This document shows positions 1-8,333 of a stretch of 47,306 bases of DNA, piece by piece. The position numbers were made by a program, and so were the translations under genes. The notes under the pieces were generated by a model. That model was not told the origin of the DNA. It saw only the letters and a program-made list of their open reading frames with translations, and did no database searches. The stretch comes from Streptomyces acidicola (GTDB lineage Bacteria; Actinomycetota; Actinomycetes; Streptomycetales; Streptomycetaceae): NCBI RefSeq assembly GCF_009377235.1, contig NZ_VMNX01000046.1, positions 1 through 47,306 of the forward strand, read 5' to 3'. How positions within the stretch are numbered: position 1 is the first letter of the stretch; each line of letters begins with the position of its first letter.

Positions 1-1
1 C

Positions 2-1159
2 CTCGACGCCCTGCTGGTCTTCCTGTCCTTCCCGGACTCCGCCCCGATGACCACCCCGGCCGAACTGGCCGCCGACCACTTCCCGGCCACCAGCCGCTTC
101 TTCGAGCGTGCCTCGTACGGCAGGTTCACGCTGCGGCCGCACCCGCGGAACGACTGGATCCAGATGCCGCGACCGTCCACCGCCTACGCCATAGAGCGTG
201 ACTGGGACGCCGCACACCGGACCGCCTACCTGCGCGACGCCCTGCGCGCGGCCGACGACCGGGTCGACTTCTCGGCCTACGACATCGTGTACTTCGTGGC
301 CGACCCGGACGCCCCGGGCGTCGACTCGGACGCGACGAAGGTCGTCAACCTCGACACGCCGCTGGAGGCCGACGGCACGCTGATCCGCCGTGTCGTCACC
401 GTCTTCGAGAACCATCCCCCGGACCGTCTCGTCCTCGCCCACGAGACCGGCCACGTCTTCGACCTGCCCGACCTCTACCACCGCCCCACCGACGGCAAGG
501 GCGACTGGGACACATACGTCGGCGACTGGGACCTCATGGGCAGCCAGTTCGGCCTCGCCCCGGACCTCTTCGGCTGGCACAAGTGGAAACTCGGCTGGCT
601 GGAACCGCACCAGGTGGCCTGCGTACGAGGCTCGGGGGTGACCCGCCTGACGCTGGAGCCGCTGTCGGCGGGTCCGGCGCCGGACGAGGCCGCGACGGCC
701 GGGGCAGCCGGGCCGGAGCCCGGTGCCGCCGACGGGCAGGCACTGGGGACGAGGGCGTTCGGGGTCGGCGACCGGGTCGTCGAGGCGGAGCACCCGGTCG
801 CCTTCGGCTCCGGGCGCGGTACGAAGCTGGCGGTGGTGCGGACCGGGCGGGACAGCGCCCTCGGCTTCGAGGCGCGTGGTCCGGTGGGCAACGACGGCTC
901 CGTCTGCAGCCAGGGCATCCTCGTCTACCGCATCCGCAGCGGCACCGAGTCCGGCGGAGGCCCCGTCGAGGTGGTCGACGCCCACCCCCTCACCGAGTCC
1001 TGCGGCAACGAGTCGGTCTACCCTCCGCTCGCGGACGCCCCGGTCGCGGTTGGGGAGAGCTTCACGGTGCCGGGCGAGAACGTACGGGTACAGGTCGACG
1101 GCCGCACCCCCACAGGCGCCTGGACGGTACGGATCACGATCCTGGACCAGGGTCCCTAG
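2..1159 (+). CDS. M6-family (immune inhibitor A-like) metalloprotease, 5' truncated by window edge
   Basis: The frame is open to the left edge, so the true start lies outside; an ATG at 47 is internal to the conserved region. The 385 visible residues contain the zinc-binding motif HETGH followed by a downstream Asp (HETGHVFDLPDLY), as in M6 peptidases, and a DWDLMG segment resembling the Met-turn region. The opening LVFLSFPDSAP and RASYGRF segments are also typical of M6-domain proteins. The C-terminal half has a beta-rich, Gly/Ala-rich look with two Cys. It is probably a secreted protease, but the signal peptide is outside the window. The stop codon sits inside a hairpin (1151-1166). Family assignment is confident; the substrate is unknown. 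Confidence 0.85.
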   Translation, partial: LDALLVFLSFPDSAPMTTPAELAADHFPATSRFFERASYGRFTLRPHPRNDWIQMPRPSTAYAIERDWDAAHRTAYLRDALRAADDRVDFSAYDIVYFVADPDAPGVDSDATKVVNLDTPLEADGTLIRRVVTVFENHPPDRLVLAHETGHVFDLPDLYHRPTDGKGDWDTYVGDWDLMGSQFGLAPDLFGWHKWKLGWLEPHQVACVRGSGVTRLTLEPLSAGPAPDEAATAGAAGPEPGAADGQALGTRAFGVGDRVVEAEHPVAFGSGRGTKLAVVRTGRDSALGFEARGPVGNDGSVCSQGILVYRIRSGTESGGGPVEVVDAHPLTESCGNESVYPPLADAPVAVGESFTVPGENVRVQVDGRTPTGAWTVRITILDQGP

Positions 1160-1166
1160 AGGGACC
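1151..1166 (+). terminator. Hairpin terminator overlapping the metalloprotease stop
   Basis: GGTCCC-TAGA-GGGACC forms a perfect 6-bp stem with a 4-nt loop that contains the TAG stop, followed by TTGTGT. It resembles a weak intrinsic terminator for the metalloprotease gene. Confidence 0.45.
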
Positions 1167-1360
1167 TTGTGTCCCAGGGCCACTCCGCCGGATCCAGGTC
1201 AAGCCCCGGGGCGAACTCGACATCCCACGGCTCCCCCGCCTCCGGGGATGGGGGTGTGGGTGGCGAAGCCCCCCCCACACACACGCGGCGAAGCCGCGCA
1301 AAAACGACGATGACGAGACAGGTTCGCGCTTTCCGCGAACATGCCTCGCCATCGACATCG

Positions 1361-1434
1361 TGCGCCGCCAGGGACTCGAACCCCGGACCCGCTGATTAAG
1401 AGTCAGCTGCTCTAACCAACTGAGCTAGCGGCGC
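1361..1434 (-). tRNA. tRNA-Lys (anticodon CTT)
   Basis: The minus strand folds as a full cloverleaf: 7-bp acceptor GCGCCGC/GCGGCGC with discriminator A at 1361, D-arm GCTCAGTTGGTTAGAGC, anticodon stem GCTGA/TCAGC enclosing loop CTCTTAA (anticodon CTT), and T-arm with GTTCGAGTC. The 3' CCA is not encoded (the next bases are CGA). A small hairpin at 1322-1340 (GTTCGCG/CGCGAAC) lies just downstream and may aid 3'-end formation or termination. Confidence 0.97.
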
Positions 1435-1445
1435 CTGCTGACGTG

Positions 1446-2084
1446 CTAGACCTTAGCACCCTGGTCGGCGGGAGGAAAAATCGATATCCGCACGGCCGCG
1501 GAGACCGCGGAACGGGCCGCCCGGACGGCCGCCCACAGCAGGACCTCGGGCCCGGGAAGCCACGGTGTGCGGGTGTCGGGGGCGACGAGCCAGCGGCTCG
1601 CGAGCCGGTCGGCGGTGGTGCTCTCGGCCGCGGGGCGCAGGGCAGGGACGGTCACCGCGTCACCGGTGCCGTGGCACAGCAGCGGCGGTACGGCACCGGT
1701 CCTGCCGGGCGAGCCCCACTCCTCCCACGCCATGAGCGAGGGCAGGCGCTGGGCGGTGCCGGGTGCGGCGAACAGGAGCATGCGTCCGCGGTACGTCGCC
1801 ACGGGTCCCGAGCCGGGGCCCTCCTCCCACAGCCGGTCCAGCATCCGCCGCCCGAAGAGCGCGGGCACGCTGACGATGTGGAAGACCGTGCCGCAGGGCA
1901 GGACGACCGGTGCGGCGGGCCGTTCCTCCCACAGCGAGAGCGCGCTGCGCGGATACGTTCCTGCCGAGGCAAGCCAGGCAGCCCCTTCCGGGGTGACGTC
2001 CGAGGCGGTGCCGTCCGGAGCGTCGACCTGATGGTGGGGGTGCGCGCTCACCGAACGATTCTGCGGATGCGGGTGCTCGCTCAT
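1446..2084 (-). CDS. Bifunctional primase/polymerase-like small protein
   Basis: 212 aa from the ATG at 2084; an open extension upstream to 2273 has no clear ribosome site and looks unlike protein. The core reads LPCGTVFHIVSVPALFG, then a GPVATYRGRMLLFAAPGTA segment and a C-terminal WLVAP...LPGPEVLLWAA. This is the pattern of the Streptomyces family usually labelled bifunctional DNA primase/polymerase (Prim-Pol N-terminal-like). The hhhDhD catalytic acids of true primases are not visible (HIVSVPA occupies that place), so a catalytic role is doubtful. It lies immediately upstream of tRNA-Lys on the same strand. The family call is from remembered sequence pattern; function is unknown. Confidence 0.7.
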   Translation of the reverse strand: MSEHPHPQNRSVSAHPHHQVDAPDGTASDVTPEGAAWLASAGTYPRSALSLWEERPAAPVVLPCGTVFHIVSVPALFGRRMLDRLWEEGPGSGPVATYRGRMLLFAAPGTAQRLPSLMAWEEWGSPGRTGAVPPLLCHGTGDAVTVPALRPAAESTTADRLASRWLVAPDTRTPWLPGPEVLLWAAVRAARSAVSAAVRISIFPPADQGAKV

Positions 2085-2283
2085 GCCGTCCAGATGTACC
2101 GGCGGTGAGTGCCCGATTCCGGGCGGTTGCCGGAAATCGGGACGGGAGGTGCGCGAGTGGGGTATCTTCCCGCCCGGCATATGCCAGCGCGGTGGCCGCA
2201 GGTCGTGGTTCGCTTCGGTTGTGGTTTCGGTCGCGGGCACCGAGGGTGCCGTGAGCCGACGACGCCGGCTCACACCCTCCCGC

Positions 2284-2646
2284 TCACAGCGCCTCGGGGC
2301 CCTGCCCGTCCAGCCCCCGCATCAGGTCCCGGCCGAAGTCGACCATCTTCTTCGCGTAGTCCTCGGTCCACTCGGCCCGCTCGGCGATGTCCGCCGGTGT
2401 CAGCCGGTCGAAGCGGCGCGGGTCGGCGAGCTGGGCCGCCGCGATGGCCTGGAACTCCACGGCCCGGTCGGCCGCCGCGCGGAACGCGTGCGCCAGGTCC
2501 GTCGCGCGGGCCAGCAGCGCCCGCGGGTCGTCGATCGACTCCAGATCGAAGAAGTGCTCCGGGTCGGTGGCCGCTTCCGTGGGCTCGAAGAGCAGGGGCG
2601 CGGGGCGTAGCCGCGGTTCGTTCCGACGCGGCGTGGGCTCCGCCAT
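2284..2646 (-). CDS. Small conserved-type protein of unknown function
   Basis: 120 aa, with a very good ribosome site GAGGAGG about 6 nt before the ATG at 2646. Codon use is high-GC3 throughout. The N-terminal third is Pro/Arg-rich; the rest is predicted to be mostly helical, with the acidic segment EHFFDLESIDDP, an Ala/Arg helix (LLARATDLAHAFRAAADRA) and the C-terminal EDYAKKMVDFGRDLMRGL. No signal peptide, membrane segment or known motif is seen. It stands alone between the primase-like gene and the aldo/keto reductase on the same strand. I do not recognise the family. Confidence 0.75.
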   Translation of the reverse strand: MAEPTPRRNEPRLRPAPLLFEPTEAATDPEHFFDLESIDDPRALLARATDLAHAFRAAADRAVEFQAIAAAQLADPRRFDRLTPADIAERAEWTEDYAKKMVDFGRDLMRGLDGQGPEAL

Positions 2647-2942
2647 GTCTTCTCCTCCTCGTACACGTCCGGTGGCCCTCTTGAGGTTGGGCCACCGTCC
2701 ATTCTCCCCCGGCCGCGCAAGAGGGGACGGGGCAGGCCTCCCGCCCGCGCCCGCAAATGGATTACCCCTGCCCGTCCCCTTCCCGTCGCCTCTCTGTTTC
2801 CTCGGATATCGCTCTCTGTGGTGTTTCTCACGGAGAAGCCGGTGAATTCTGTATGTGAATTCTGCGTGTGCTGTGGCTCGGTATCGTTTTTGGGGCCCCA
2901 GTGGCCCCTCTACAGGTCGGCTTCGTCGGCGGCACTCTCGAT

Positions 2943-3929
2943 TCAGAGTTCCCCCAGTGGAGCCAGTTCGTCGAGTTGGGTGCGCACCTCCTCCGGCAGT
3001 TCCAGCGCGAGCCCGTCCAGGGCCTCGTCGAGCTGGGCCACACTGCTCACGCCCAGCACCGGCATGACGGGCACCCGGCCGCTCGCCATCCATGCGAGCG
3101 ACAGCTGGTTGGCCGTCACCCCCAGGCGCTCGGCCAGCTCCCGCAGCCGGCTCAGCCGTCGCTCGTTCTCGGCGCTCCGGTACTCCGGGCTCAGTTCCCG
3201 GTCGGTACGGGTCAGCGCGCCCTGGAGGAGCGGCGAGTATCCCTGGAGCACGGCACCGTGCTCGGTGGCGTACGCGACCAGGGCATGGTCCAGCGGAAGC
3301 TGTGGCCGGATGTCGGCCGCCGGGTCCGGCCACAGGTAGGAGTGCCGCACCTGTACGACGCGGGGGGCCGCGGTCGCCTCGTCGGCGGAGGCCAGCCGGG
3401 CCGCCTCGTGCAGCCGGGCCGCGTCCGGGTTGCTCGCGCCGACGACGCCCACCCGGCCGGAGGCCACCAGCTCCGAGAGGGCTCCCAGGGTGTCGGCGAG
3501 CGGAGTCGCGGGATCGTCGGCGTGGGTGAGGTACAGGTCGACCGAAGGGCAGCCCAGCCGTTCCGTGCTGCGTTCGAACTGCTTGAGGACGACCTCGGGA
3601 CGCAGCCCCTCGGCGGACTCGGGGAAGGGCCCGTCCAGCGGGTCGGGCAGGCAGCCCACCTTGGTGGCGATGAGCATCTCGTCGCGGGCGCCGGTCGCGG
3701 CCAGCCAGCGCCCGATGACCAGCTCCGACTCCTCGCCGGTGCCGTCGGGGGCCCAGAAGGCGTAGCAGTTGGCCGTGTCGAGCAGTCGGCCGCCGCGCTC
3801 GGCGAAACGGTCGAGGAGTGCCCGGGAGGTCGACTCGTCGACGGTGGTACCGAAGTACATGGTGCCGAGAGCGACTCCAGTGGTACGGAGCCGGTCCATG
3901 ACCGAGTCCCCGTAGGCCGTCGTCAGCAT
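2943..3929 (-). CDS. Aldo/keto reductase
   Basis: 328 aa, NADPH-dependent oxidoreductase of the AKR superfamily. The start MLTTAYGDSV at 3929 is preceded by AGGAAAGGAC. Family features are visible in order: N-terminal TGVALGTMYFG strand, LLDTANCYAFW with the catalytic Asp and Tyr, ATKVG with the catalytic Lys, YLTHADD carrying the His, then GVVGASN and RHSYLW, and a C-terminal LGVSSVAQLDEAL that resembles the phosphate-binding helix. The GTGEESELVIGRWL segment is typical of AKR subfamilies acting on sugar-like or xenobiotic carbonyls. It is separated from the next operon by a short tandem repeat, so it is probably read with or just after that operon; substrate unknown. Confidence 0.92.
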   Translation of the reverse strand: MLTTAYGDSVMDRLRTTGVALGTMYFGTTVDESTSRALLDRFAERGGRLLDTANCYAFWAPDGTGEESELVIGRWLAATGARDEMLIATKVGCLPDPLDGPFPESAEGLRPEVVLKQFERSTERLGCPSVDLYLTHADDPATPLADTLGALSELVASGRVGVVGASNPDAARLHEAARLASADEATAAPRVVQVRHSYLWPDPAADIRPQLPLDHALVAYATEHGAVLQGYSPLLQGALTRTDRELSPEYRSAENERRLSRLRELAERLGVTANQLSLAWMASGRVPVMPVLGVSSVAQLDEALDGLALELPEEVRTQLDELAPLGEL

Positions 3930-3980
3930 GCGCTGTCCTTTCCTGGTCGGAGGTTGCAGGGGTGTCATTCCAGCTGTCGC

Positions 3981-4010
3981 CCCCTGTCACCCCCTGTCAC
4001 CCCCTGTCAT
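3981..4010. repeat. Three tandem copies of a 10-bp repeat
   Basis: CCCCTGTCAC occurs three times in a row (last copy ends in T), with degenerate copies either side (TGTCGC, GGTGTCAG). It lies in the gap between the aldo/keto reductase start and the end of the flippase-like gene. Confidence 0.85.
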
Positions 4011-4016
4011 CCGGTG

Positions 4017-5018
4017 TCAGCTGGTGTATTGGGTATCGGGCTTGGCGGGGGACAGGGGAGAGGGATCGGGAGCCGGGTTGGCCCCGCGCGCCGCGACGGA
4101 GCCGTACCCGAAGGCCAGAACGTCCGCCGCGGCGAGCACCAGGCGGCTCGCCGCCGCGGCGACGGCCGCCTCGGGCGCGGGCAGCACCGAGGCCAGGGAC
4201 ACGGCGAGCAGCGCCTCCCGCACCCCGAGCCCGTCCGGTACGACGACCACCACGCTGGCCAGCGAGGTCGCCACCGCGAACCCGGCCAGGCAGGGCAGCA
4301 GCGCGTCGAGCGGATCCGCGCCCAGCGCGACGGCGAACAGCCACAGATGCACGCCGGTCACCACCCAGGACAGCGCGCACAGCCACACAGAGCGCCGGAG
4401 CGCCGCGTACGGGACCGGGGCGAGCCTGCGGGCCAGGGCCGGTACCGCCGTGAGCAGCCGGACCGTGGCCGTCAGCAGCCGCGGCAGGAGAAGCAGCGCC
4501 GGCGGGGCCAGGGCGGCGGCGAGGACCGCGGTCCCGTCGCCGTGGGCGTACCGCGCCAGGGCGGGCAGCCCCAGCGCGGCACCGGTGGACAGCGACACCG
4601 CGGCGTAGACGCCGAAGGCCGCGGTGAAGTGGAGGACCGTGATGCCGGAGGCCGCCGCGAGGCGGGTCTGGAGCACGATCGACCACATCACGCCGGGGAC
4701 GTACTTGCCCAGTTGGCCCGCCGCGAAGATCCGTACCGCCGACGCGCGGGACATCGGCACCGCCAGGGCCTGCAAGGGTTCCCGCCAGGACAGCGCGGTC
4801 AGCCACAGCCCGGCCACCGCGGGGATCAGGGCCAGCGGGAGCAGCGGCCCCAGCTCTCCCAGGGCCGCGCCCGTGGCGGCCCGGTCCCGCGCGAACGACC
4901 GCAGGAGGAAGCCGGAGCACAGCGCCAGCACCAGCACCGTGACCGTCGCGCGCACCCACCGCCGACGCGCGACGGCCCGCAGCTTCCGCACGGCACTTCC
5001 AGCCGTGCGCTCAGGCAT
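4017..5018 (-). CDS. Flippase-like integral membrane protein (lysylphosphatidylglycerol synthase TM / UPF0104 family)
   Basis: 333 aa, start MPERTAGSAV at 5018, overlapping the upstream glycosyltransferase stop by 8 bp (ATGCCTGA), so translation is likely coupled. After a basic N-terminus there are about eight hydrophobic segments, from VTVLVLALCSGFLL to the C-terminal region, with the family hallmarks GQLGKYVPGVMWS and PDGLGVREALLAV. This family (AglD/MprF transmembrane-like) is often found with glycosyltransferases that use polyprenyl-phosphate sugars and is proposed to help move lipid-linked sugars or anchor such enzymes. In this operon it would act with the GT2, GT4 and UbiA proteins at the membrane. 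The flippase role is inferred. Confidence 0.85.
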   Translation of the reverse strand: MPERTAGSAVRKLRAVARRRWVRATVTVLVLALCSGFLLRSFARDRAATGAALGELGPLLPLALIPAVAGLWLTALSWREPLQALAVPMSRASAVRIFAAGQLGKYVPGVMWSIVLQTRLAAASGITVLHFTAAFGVYAAVSLSTGAALGLPALARYAHGDGTAVLAAALAPPALLLLPRLLTATVRLLTAVPALARRLAPVPYAALRRSVWLCALSWVVTGVHLWLFAVALGADPLDALLPCLAGFAVATSLASVVVVVPDGLGVREALLAVSLASVLPAPEAAVAAAASRLVLAAADVLAFGYGSVAARGANPAPDPSPLSPAKPDTQYTS

Positions 5019-6156
5019 GACCGGTGGTCCCGGGCGAGGCCGTACTCCCGACGGGCCTCGGCGCCCCCCGGTAGCGGTGCCGGAAGGCCGGTGAGAGCGC
5101 CCAGCGGGCGGCACCCTCCAAGGCGGCCACCCCGGTGGCGGCGGTCACCAGGGCGTGCAGGCCGGCCATCAGGGGCAGTGCGCGCGGACCCGCGGCCGAG
5201 CCCAGGAAGCGCAGCAGTTTCCGCTCCTCGACGGCGAAGGCGCCGAGCCCCGCGACCACGGCGGCGGCGCCCGCCACCGGCCACAACGGCAGGGCCACGA
5301 GCCCGGCCAGGGCCAGGGAAGTGCCCGCCACAGCCGTCGGCCGGTACGCGGTGTCCGACAGTTGCGGGCGGTCACGGCCGCGGTCGGTGAAGAGGGCCAC
5401 CAGGGGCACCGAGCGGCGGTACTGCTTGCGCAGCAGCGTGCCGAGCCGGTCGTCGTCATCGTGGCGCCCCACGATCCGCGGATCGAGCAGCACGGTCGAG
5501 ACGGCCGCGAGCCGGGCGCCGTACTCCACGTCCTCGGTGTCGCGCAGCGACTCGTCCAGCGGGCCCGCCCTGTGGTACGCGCTGCGCGGCATCGCACCGA
5601 TCGAGAAGTACGCCGCCTTGACGCTCCCGGCGGTGCGCCGCCGCCAGTAGTGGCCGTGGAGCACCTTGTAGCGCTCGACCGGGCCGTCGTCGATGAGCGG
5701 TACGGAGTCGTAGATGCCGCAGACGAAGCCGACGCCGGGGTCGGCCTCCAGGACGTCCACGGCGATCCGGACCGCGTCGGGGCGCAGCGCGATGTCGGAG
5801 TCGAGGAAGAACAGGATGTCCCCGGTGCTGTGCCGCACCCCGGTGTTGCGGGCGGCGGAGACCCCGCCGTTGGCGGTGCGCACCAGCCGGACCGGGAACT
5901 CCCCGGCGATCTGCGGGGATTCGTCGGTGCTGCCGTCGTCGACGACGACGATCTCGATGTGCGGGTAGGTCTGCTCCACCACGGCCTGGAGGCAGTGGCG
6001 CAGGGTCCGCGCGTAGTTGTGGTTGGGAATGATGACGGAGACGGTGGGGGCTCGCCTCGGGCTCATGGAGGTCCCCGGGTTCATGGAGGTCCTCGGGCTC
6101 ATCGGGTTCTCTGAGTTCATGGGGTTCTCTGGGTTCATGAGGTTCTCCGGGGTCAT
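5011..6156 (-). CDS. GT2 family glycosyltransferase with C-terminal membrane segments
   Basis: 381 aa. The GT-A fold is clear: PTVSVIIPNHNYARTL, VVVDDGSTDES, NGGVSAARNTGV and the DxD-type metal site FLDSDIAL, then EDVEYGARL. Two hydrophobic stretches follow (TSLALAGLVALPLWPVAGAA and a later ALPLMAGLHALV), suggesting membrane attachment. The N-terminus before the domain consists of six 6-residue repeats each beginning with Met (DNA unit 18 bp), so the real start could be any of six in-frame ATGs between 6066 and 6156; GAGGTG precedes the first. It lies 9 bp after the UbiA gene in the same operon. It probably transfers a sugar to or from a lipid carrier; substrates unknown. Confidence 0.92.
   Translation of the reverse strand: MTPENLMNPENPMNSENPMSPRTSMNPGTSMSPRRAPTVSVIIPNHNYARTLRHCLQAVVEQTYPHIEIVVVDDGSTDESPQIAGEFPVRLVRTANGGVSAARNTGVRHSTGDILFFLDSDIALRPDAVRIAVDVLEADPGVGFVCGIYDSVPLIDDGPVERYKVLHGHYWRRRTAGSVKAAYFSIGAMPRSAYHRAGPLDESLRDTEDVEYGARLAAVSTVLLDPRIVGRHDDDDRLGTLLRKQYRRSVPLVALFTDRGRDRPQLSDTAYRPTAVAGTSLALAGLVALPLWPVAGAAAVVAGLGAFAVEERKLLRFLGSAAGPRALPLMAGLHALVTAATGVAALEGAARWALSPAFRHRYRGAPRPVGSTASPGTTGHA
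6049..6156 (-). repeat. Six 18-bp in-frame repeats at a gene start, each with an ATG
   Basis: On the minus strand, ATGs occur at 6156, 6138, 6120, 6102, 6084 and 6066, exactly 18 bp apart, each followed by a variant of ACCCGGAGAACCTC. Each unit ends with a purine-rich GGAG/GAGG-like stretch a few bases before the next ATG. The encoded units are MTPENL, MNPENP, MNSENP, MSPRTS, MNPGTS and MSPRRA. Confidence 0.9.
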
Positions 6157-6165
6157 GGGGGCACC

Positions 6166-7170
6166 TCACACGAAACGGCCGATGGCCAGGCAGGCCAGCC
6201 ACAGCACGGCGTTGATCACGAGCGGGACGTCCGTGAGCACGTCCCGGCCCGGCTCCCCGCCGCTGCGCCGTACCGCCACCAGCTGCACGTAGCGGCAGGC
6301 GGCGAAGATGGCGAAGGGCACGGTGACGACGGCCAGTACGGCCGCGTGCGGCTGGGGGGCGGACAGGGCGAACAGCTCGTAGCTGATCAGGGTGGCGGCC
6401 ACGAGTACGGCCATGAGCTGGTCGAGCAGCGGTACCGAGTACCCGGAGAGGGCGGGCCGTCCGGCGACGGCCTGTCCTCGCAGCTCGGCGGTGACCAGTT
6501 CGTGCCGCCGTTTGCCGAGCGACAGCAGCAGGCACGTGCAGTAGATGCTGATGACGAGCGCGGGGTTGAAGGGGGCCGCCACCGCCACGCAGCCCGCGAC
6601 GGCCCGCAGGACGAAGCCGGCCGCCACCAGGCTGACGTCGACGAGCGGGTAGTGCTTCAGCGCCAGGCAGTACGCGAGGTTCAGCACCGCGTACCCGGCG
6701 ATGGCCGCCCGCGCCGACGGGGGCAGCAGCGCCCCGGTGCCGGCCAGCGCCGCGAGACAGGCCGCGCCCAGCAGCAGGGCGCCGAGGGGGCCCACTCGCC
6801 CGGAGGCCAGCGGCCGGTGGCGCTTGACCGGGTGCAGTCGGTCCCGCTCCCGGTCCAGCCAGTCGTTGAGGACGTACACCGCGGCGGACGCGGCCGTGAA
6901 CGCCACCAGGGTGGCCAGCATCGCCCCCGGGCGACGGAACACGGCCGCCGGGTCCACGGCCAGCGGGGCGATCAGGACGAACACGTTCTTCACCCACTGG
7001 CGGGGCCGCAGCAGCACCAGCCCCGCCGGCAGCCGCGAACGCCGGGGCACCGCGGGCTCGGTGACCGGGGCGGGGGACCCGCTCGCGGTGCGGGCCGGGT
7101 CCTGGGCCGTTGTCGTCGCGCCCGGGACGCTCTGCTCGTCCACGGTGTCCGTGCCGCTCGGGCCCGTCAT
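6166..7170 (-). CDS. UbiA-family decaprenyl-phosphate phosphoribosyltransferase-like protein
   Basis: 334 aa. Its ATG overlaps the GT4 stop (ATGA). A Ser/Thr/Pro-rich N-terminus of about 45 residues precedes LRPRQWVKN, the signature of decaprenyl-phosphate phosphoribosyltransferases (Rv3806c/UbiA type). The aspartate motif NDWLDRERD at 102-110 and DRLHPVKRHRPLASG follow, with about eight to nine membrane helices. Such enzymes transfer 5-phosphoribose from PRPP to polyprenyl phosphate. The neighbours (epimerase/reductase, aminotransferase, two glycosyltransferases) suggest that the ribosyl lipid is modified further. The usual arabinan partners DprE1/DprE2 are not seen in this window, which points to a specialised pathway. 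Family confident; exact product inferred. Confidence 0.9.
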   Translation of the reverse strand: MTGPSGTDTVDEQSVPGATTTAQDPARTASGSPAPVTEPAVPRRSRLPAGLVLLRPRQWVKNVFVLIAPLAVDPAAVFRRPGAMLATLVAFTAASAAVYVLNDWLDRERDRLHPVKRHRPLASGRVGPLGALLLGAACLAALAGTGALLPPSARAAIAGYAVLNLAYCLALKHYPLVDVSLVAAGFVLRAVAGCVAVAAPFNPALVISIYCTCLLLSLGKRRHELVTAELRGQAVAGRPALSGYSVPLLDQLMAVLVAATLISYELFALSAPQPHAAVLAVVTVPFAIFAACRYVQLVAVRRSGGEPGRDVLTDVPLVINAVLWLACLAIGRFV

Positions 7171-8303
7171 GACCGCACCCCCGGCAGGAGCTTGCGGAAC
7201 GCCTCTTCGTGCGCGTCGAGGAAGGCCTCGCCGCCGAAGAGCTTCGTCGCCGCCTCCCGGCCCGCCTCGCGGTCCTCGGCGGGCAGTTCGGCCAGCTCCA
7301 GGACCGCCTCGCGCAGCGCCGCCGGGTCGCGGGGCGGGACCAGCCGTCCGAATCCCGTGGCCTCCACCGGATAGCGGGAGCCGGACAGGTTCGTGGACAC
7401 GGGCGGAACGCCCGCCATCATCGCCTCGACCTGGACGATGCCGAAGGACTCCGAGACCGAGGGCAGCGCGAAGACGTCGATCGAGGCGTAGAAGTCCCGT
7501 ACCGCCTCGCCGCGCAGCAGACCCGTGAACCGGATCCGCGGGTCGTCACCGGCCTCCTGGCGCAGCTGGGCGATGTTGCTGCCGCCCGCGACGGTCGTGT
7601 AGTCCCCGGCGATCAGCAGCCGGGCGCGCGGGTCGTCGAGGGAGCGGAAGGCCCGTATGAGGTACTCGATGCCCTTGTCGACGGCGATCCGCCCCATGAA
7701 TCCGATGTGCAGCCCGTCCCCGTCGCGCAGCCGGGGAGCGCCGCCGCTGCGGTCCACGCACGGGGAGGGGATGGGGGCCAGCGTGCGGCTGCGGATCGTG
7801 GGCCAGATCCGCGAACCGCGCGCCTGGTCCTCGCTGTTGGTGATGACCAGGTCCGCCTTGCGGACGGCGGACTTGCAGACCTGGTCTACGGCCCGCATGC
7901 CGAAGCGGTTCACGGGGCTGTCGGGCAGGAACACGTCGATGTGGTACGTCACCACGAGCCGGGCGCTGCCCTTGAGCGCGGCGACGAAGGCGGCCTCCGG
8001 GTTGGGCAGGTGCATGTGCAGGATGTCGGAGCGCGCCGCGAGACGCCGGACGAGCAGCGGCAGGGCGGGGGCGACGAAGCCGCGGCTGATGCGGGTGAGC
8101 ACCGGTGCCCGGAAGACATGGACGCCGTTGATGACCTCGTGGCGGGGCAGCGCCGGGTCGTGCTGGGCGCAGGCGACGGCCACCTTCCAGCCTCGGGCGG
8201 CCAGGCCCTCCGCGGTCATCCGGGCCGCCTCGGTGAGCCCGCTGACGTACGGGGCGTAGTAGTCGAGCATCACCGTCACATCGAATCTGCTGGGTACCCT
8301 CAC
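7167..8303 (-). CDS. GT4 family glycosyltransferase (GT-B fold)
   Basis: 378 aa, GTG start with GAGGAGGAA upstream. The N-terminal Rossmann half begins VTVMLDYYAPYVSGLTEAA and includes HMHLPNPEAAF and NSEDQARGS. The C-terminal half has GRIAVDKGIEYLIRAF and the E-x7-E retaining motif ESFGIVQVEAMMAG, followed by an Ala/Glu-rich terminal helix. It is likely a retaining enzyme that uses a nucleotide sugar and a lipid or small-molecule acceptor at the cytoplasmic face. It overlaps the UbiA gene by 4 bp and is separated from the upstream hydrolase gene by a 22-bp tandem repeat array. Donor and acceptor are not deducible. Confidence 0.92.
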   Translation of the reverse strand: MRVPSRFDVTVMLDYYAPYVSGLTEAARMTAEGLAARGWKVAVACAQHDPALPRHEVINGVHVFRAPVLTRISRGFVAPALPLLVRRLAARSDILHMHLPNPEAAFVAALKGSARLVVTYHIDVFLPDSPVNRFGMRAVDQVCKSAVRKADLVITNSEDQARGSRIWPTIRSRTLAPIPSPCVDRSGGAPRLRDGDGLHIGFMGRIAVDKGIEYLIRAFRSLDDPRARLLIAGDYTTVAGGSNIAQLRQEAGDDPRIRFTGLLRGEAVRDFYASIDVFALPSVSESFGIVQVEAMMAGVPPVSTNLSGSRYPVEATGFGRLVPPRDPAALREAVLELAELPAEDREAGREAATKLFGGEAFLDAHEEAFRKLLPGVRS

Positions 8304-8333
8304 GGTGGGGTTCCTCCTCAGGGGTGTCAGAGG

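Noticed and set aside
1284..1298. Hairpin CGCGGC-GAA-GCCGCG followed by AAAAA
   Set aside because: The A-run is on the wrong side for either strand to make a U-tract terminator; kept only as a minor fold.
2085..2273. Extension of the primase-like gene to 2273
   Set aside because: The extra 63 residues look random and lack a ribosome site; ATG 2084 begins the family-like sequence.
2868..5390. Very long open frame on the + strand (840 codons)
   Set aside because: It is the reverse complement of the aldo/keto reductase, the flippase-like gene and the GT2 end; amino acid content is Arg/Gly/Gln-rich and there is no domain. It is a GC-skew shadow.
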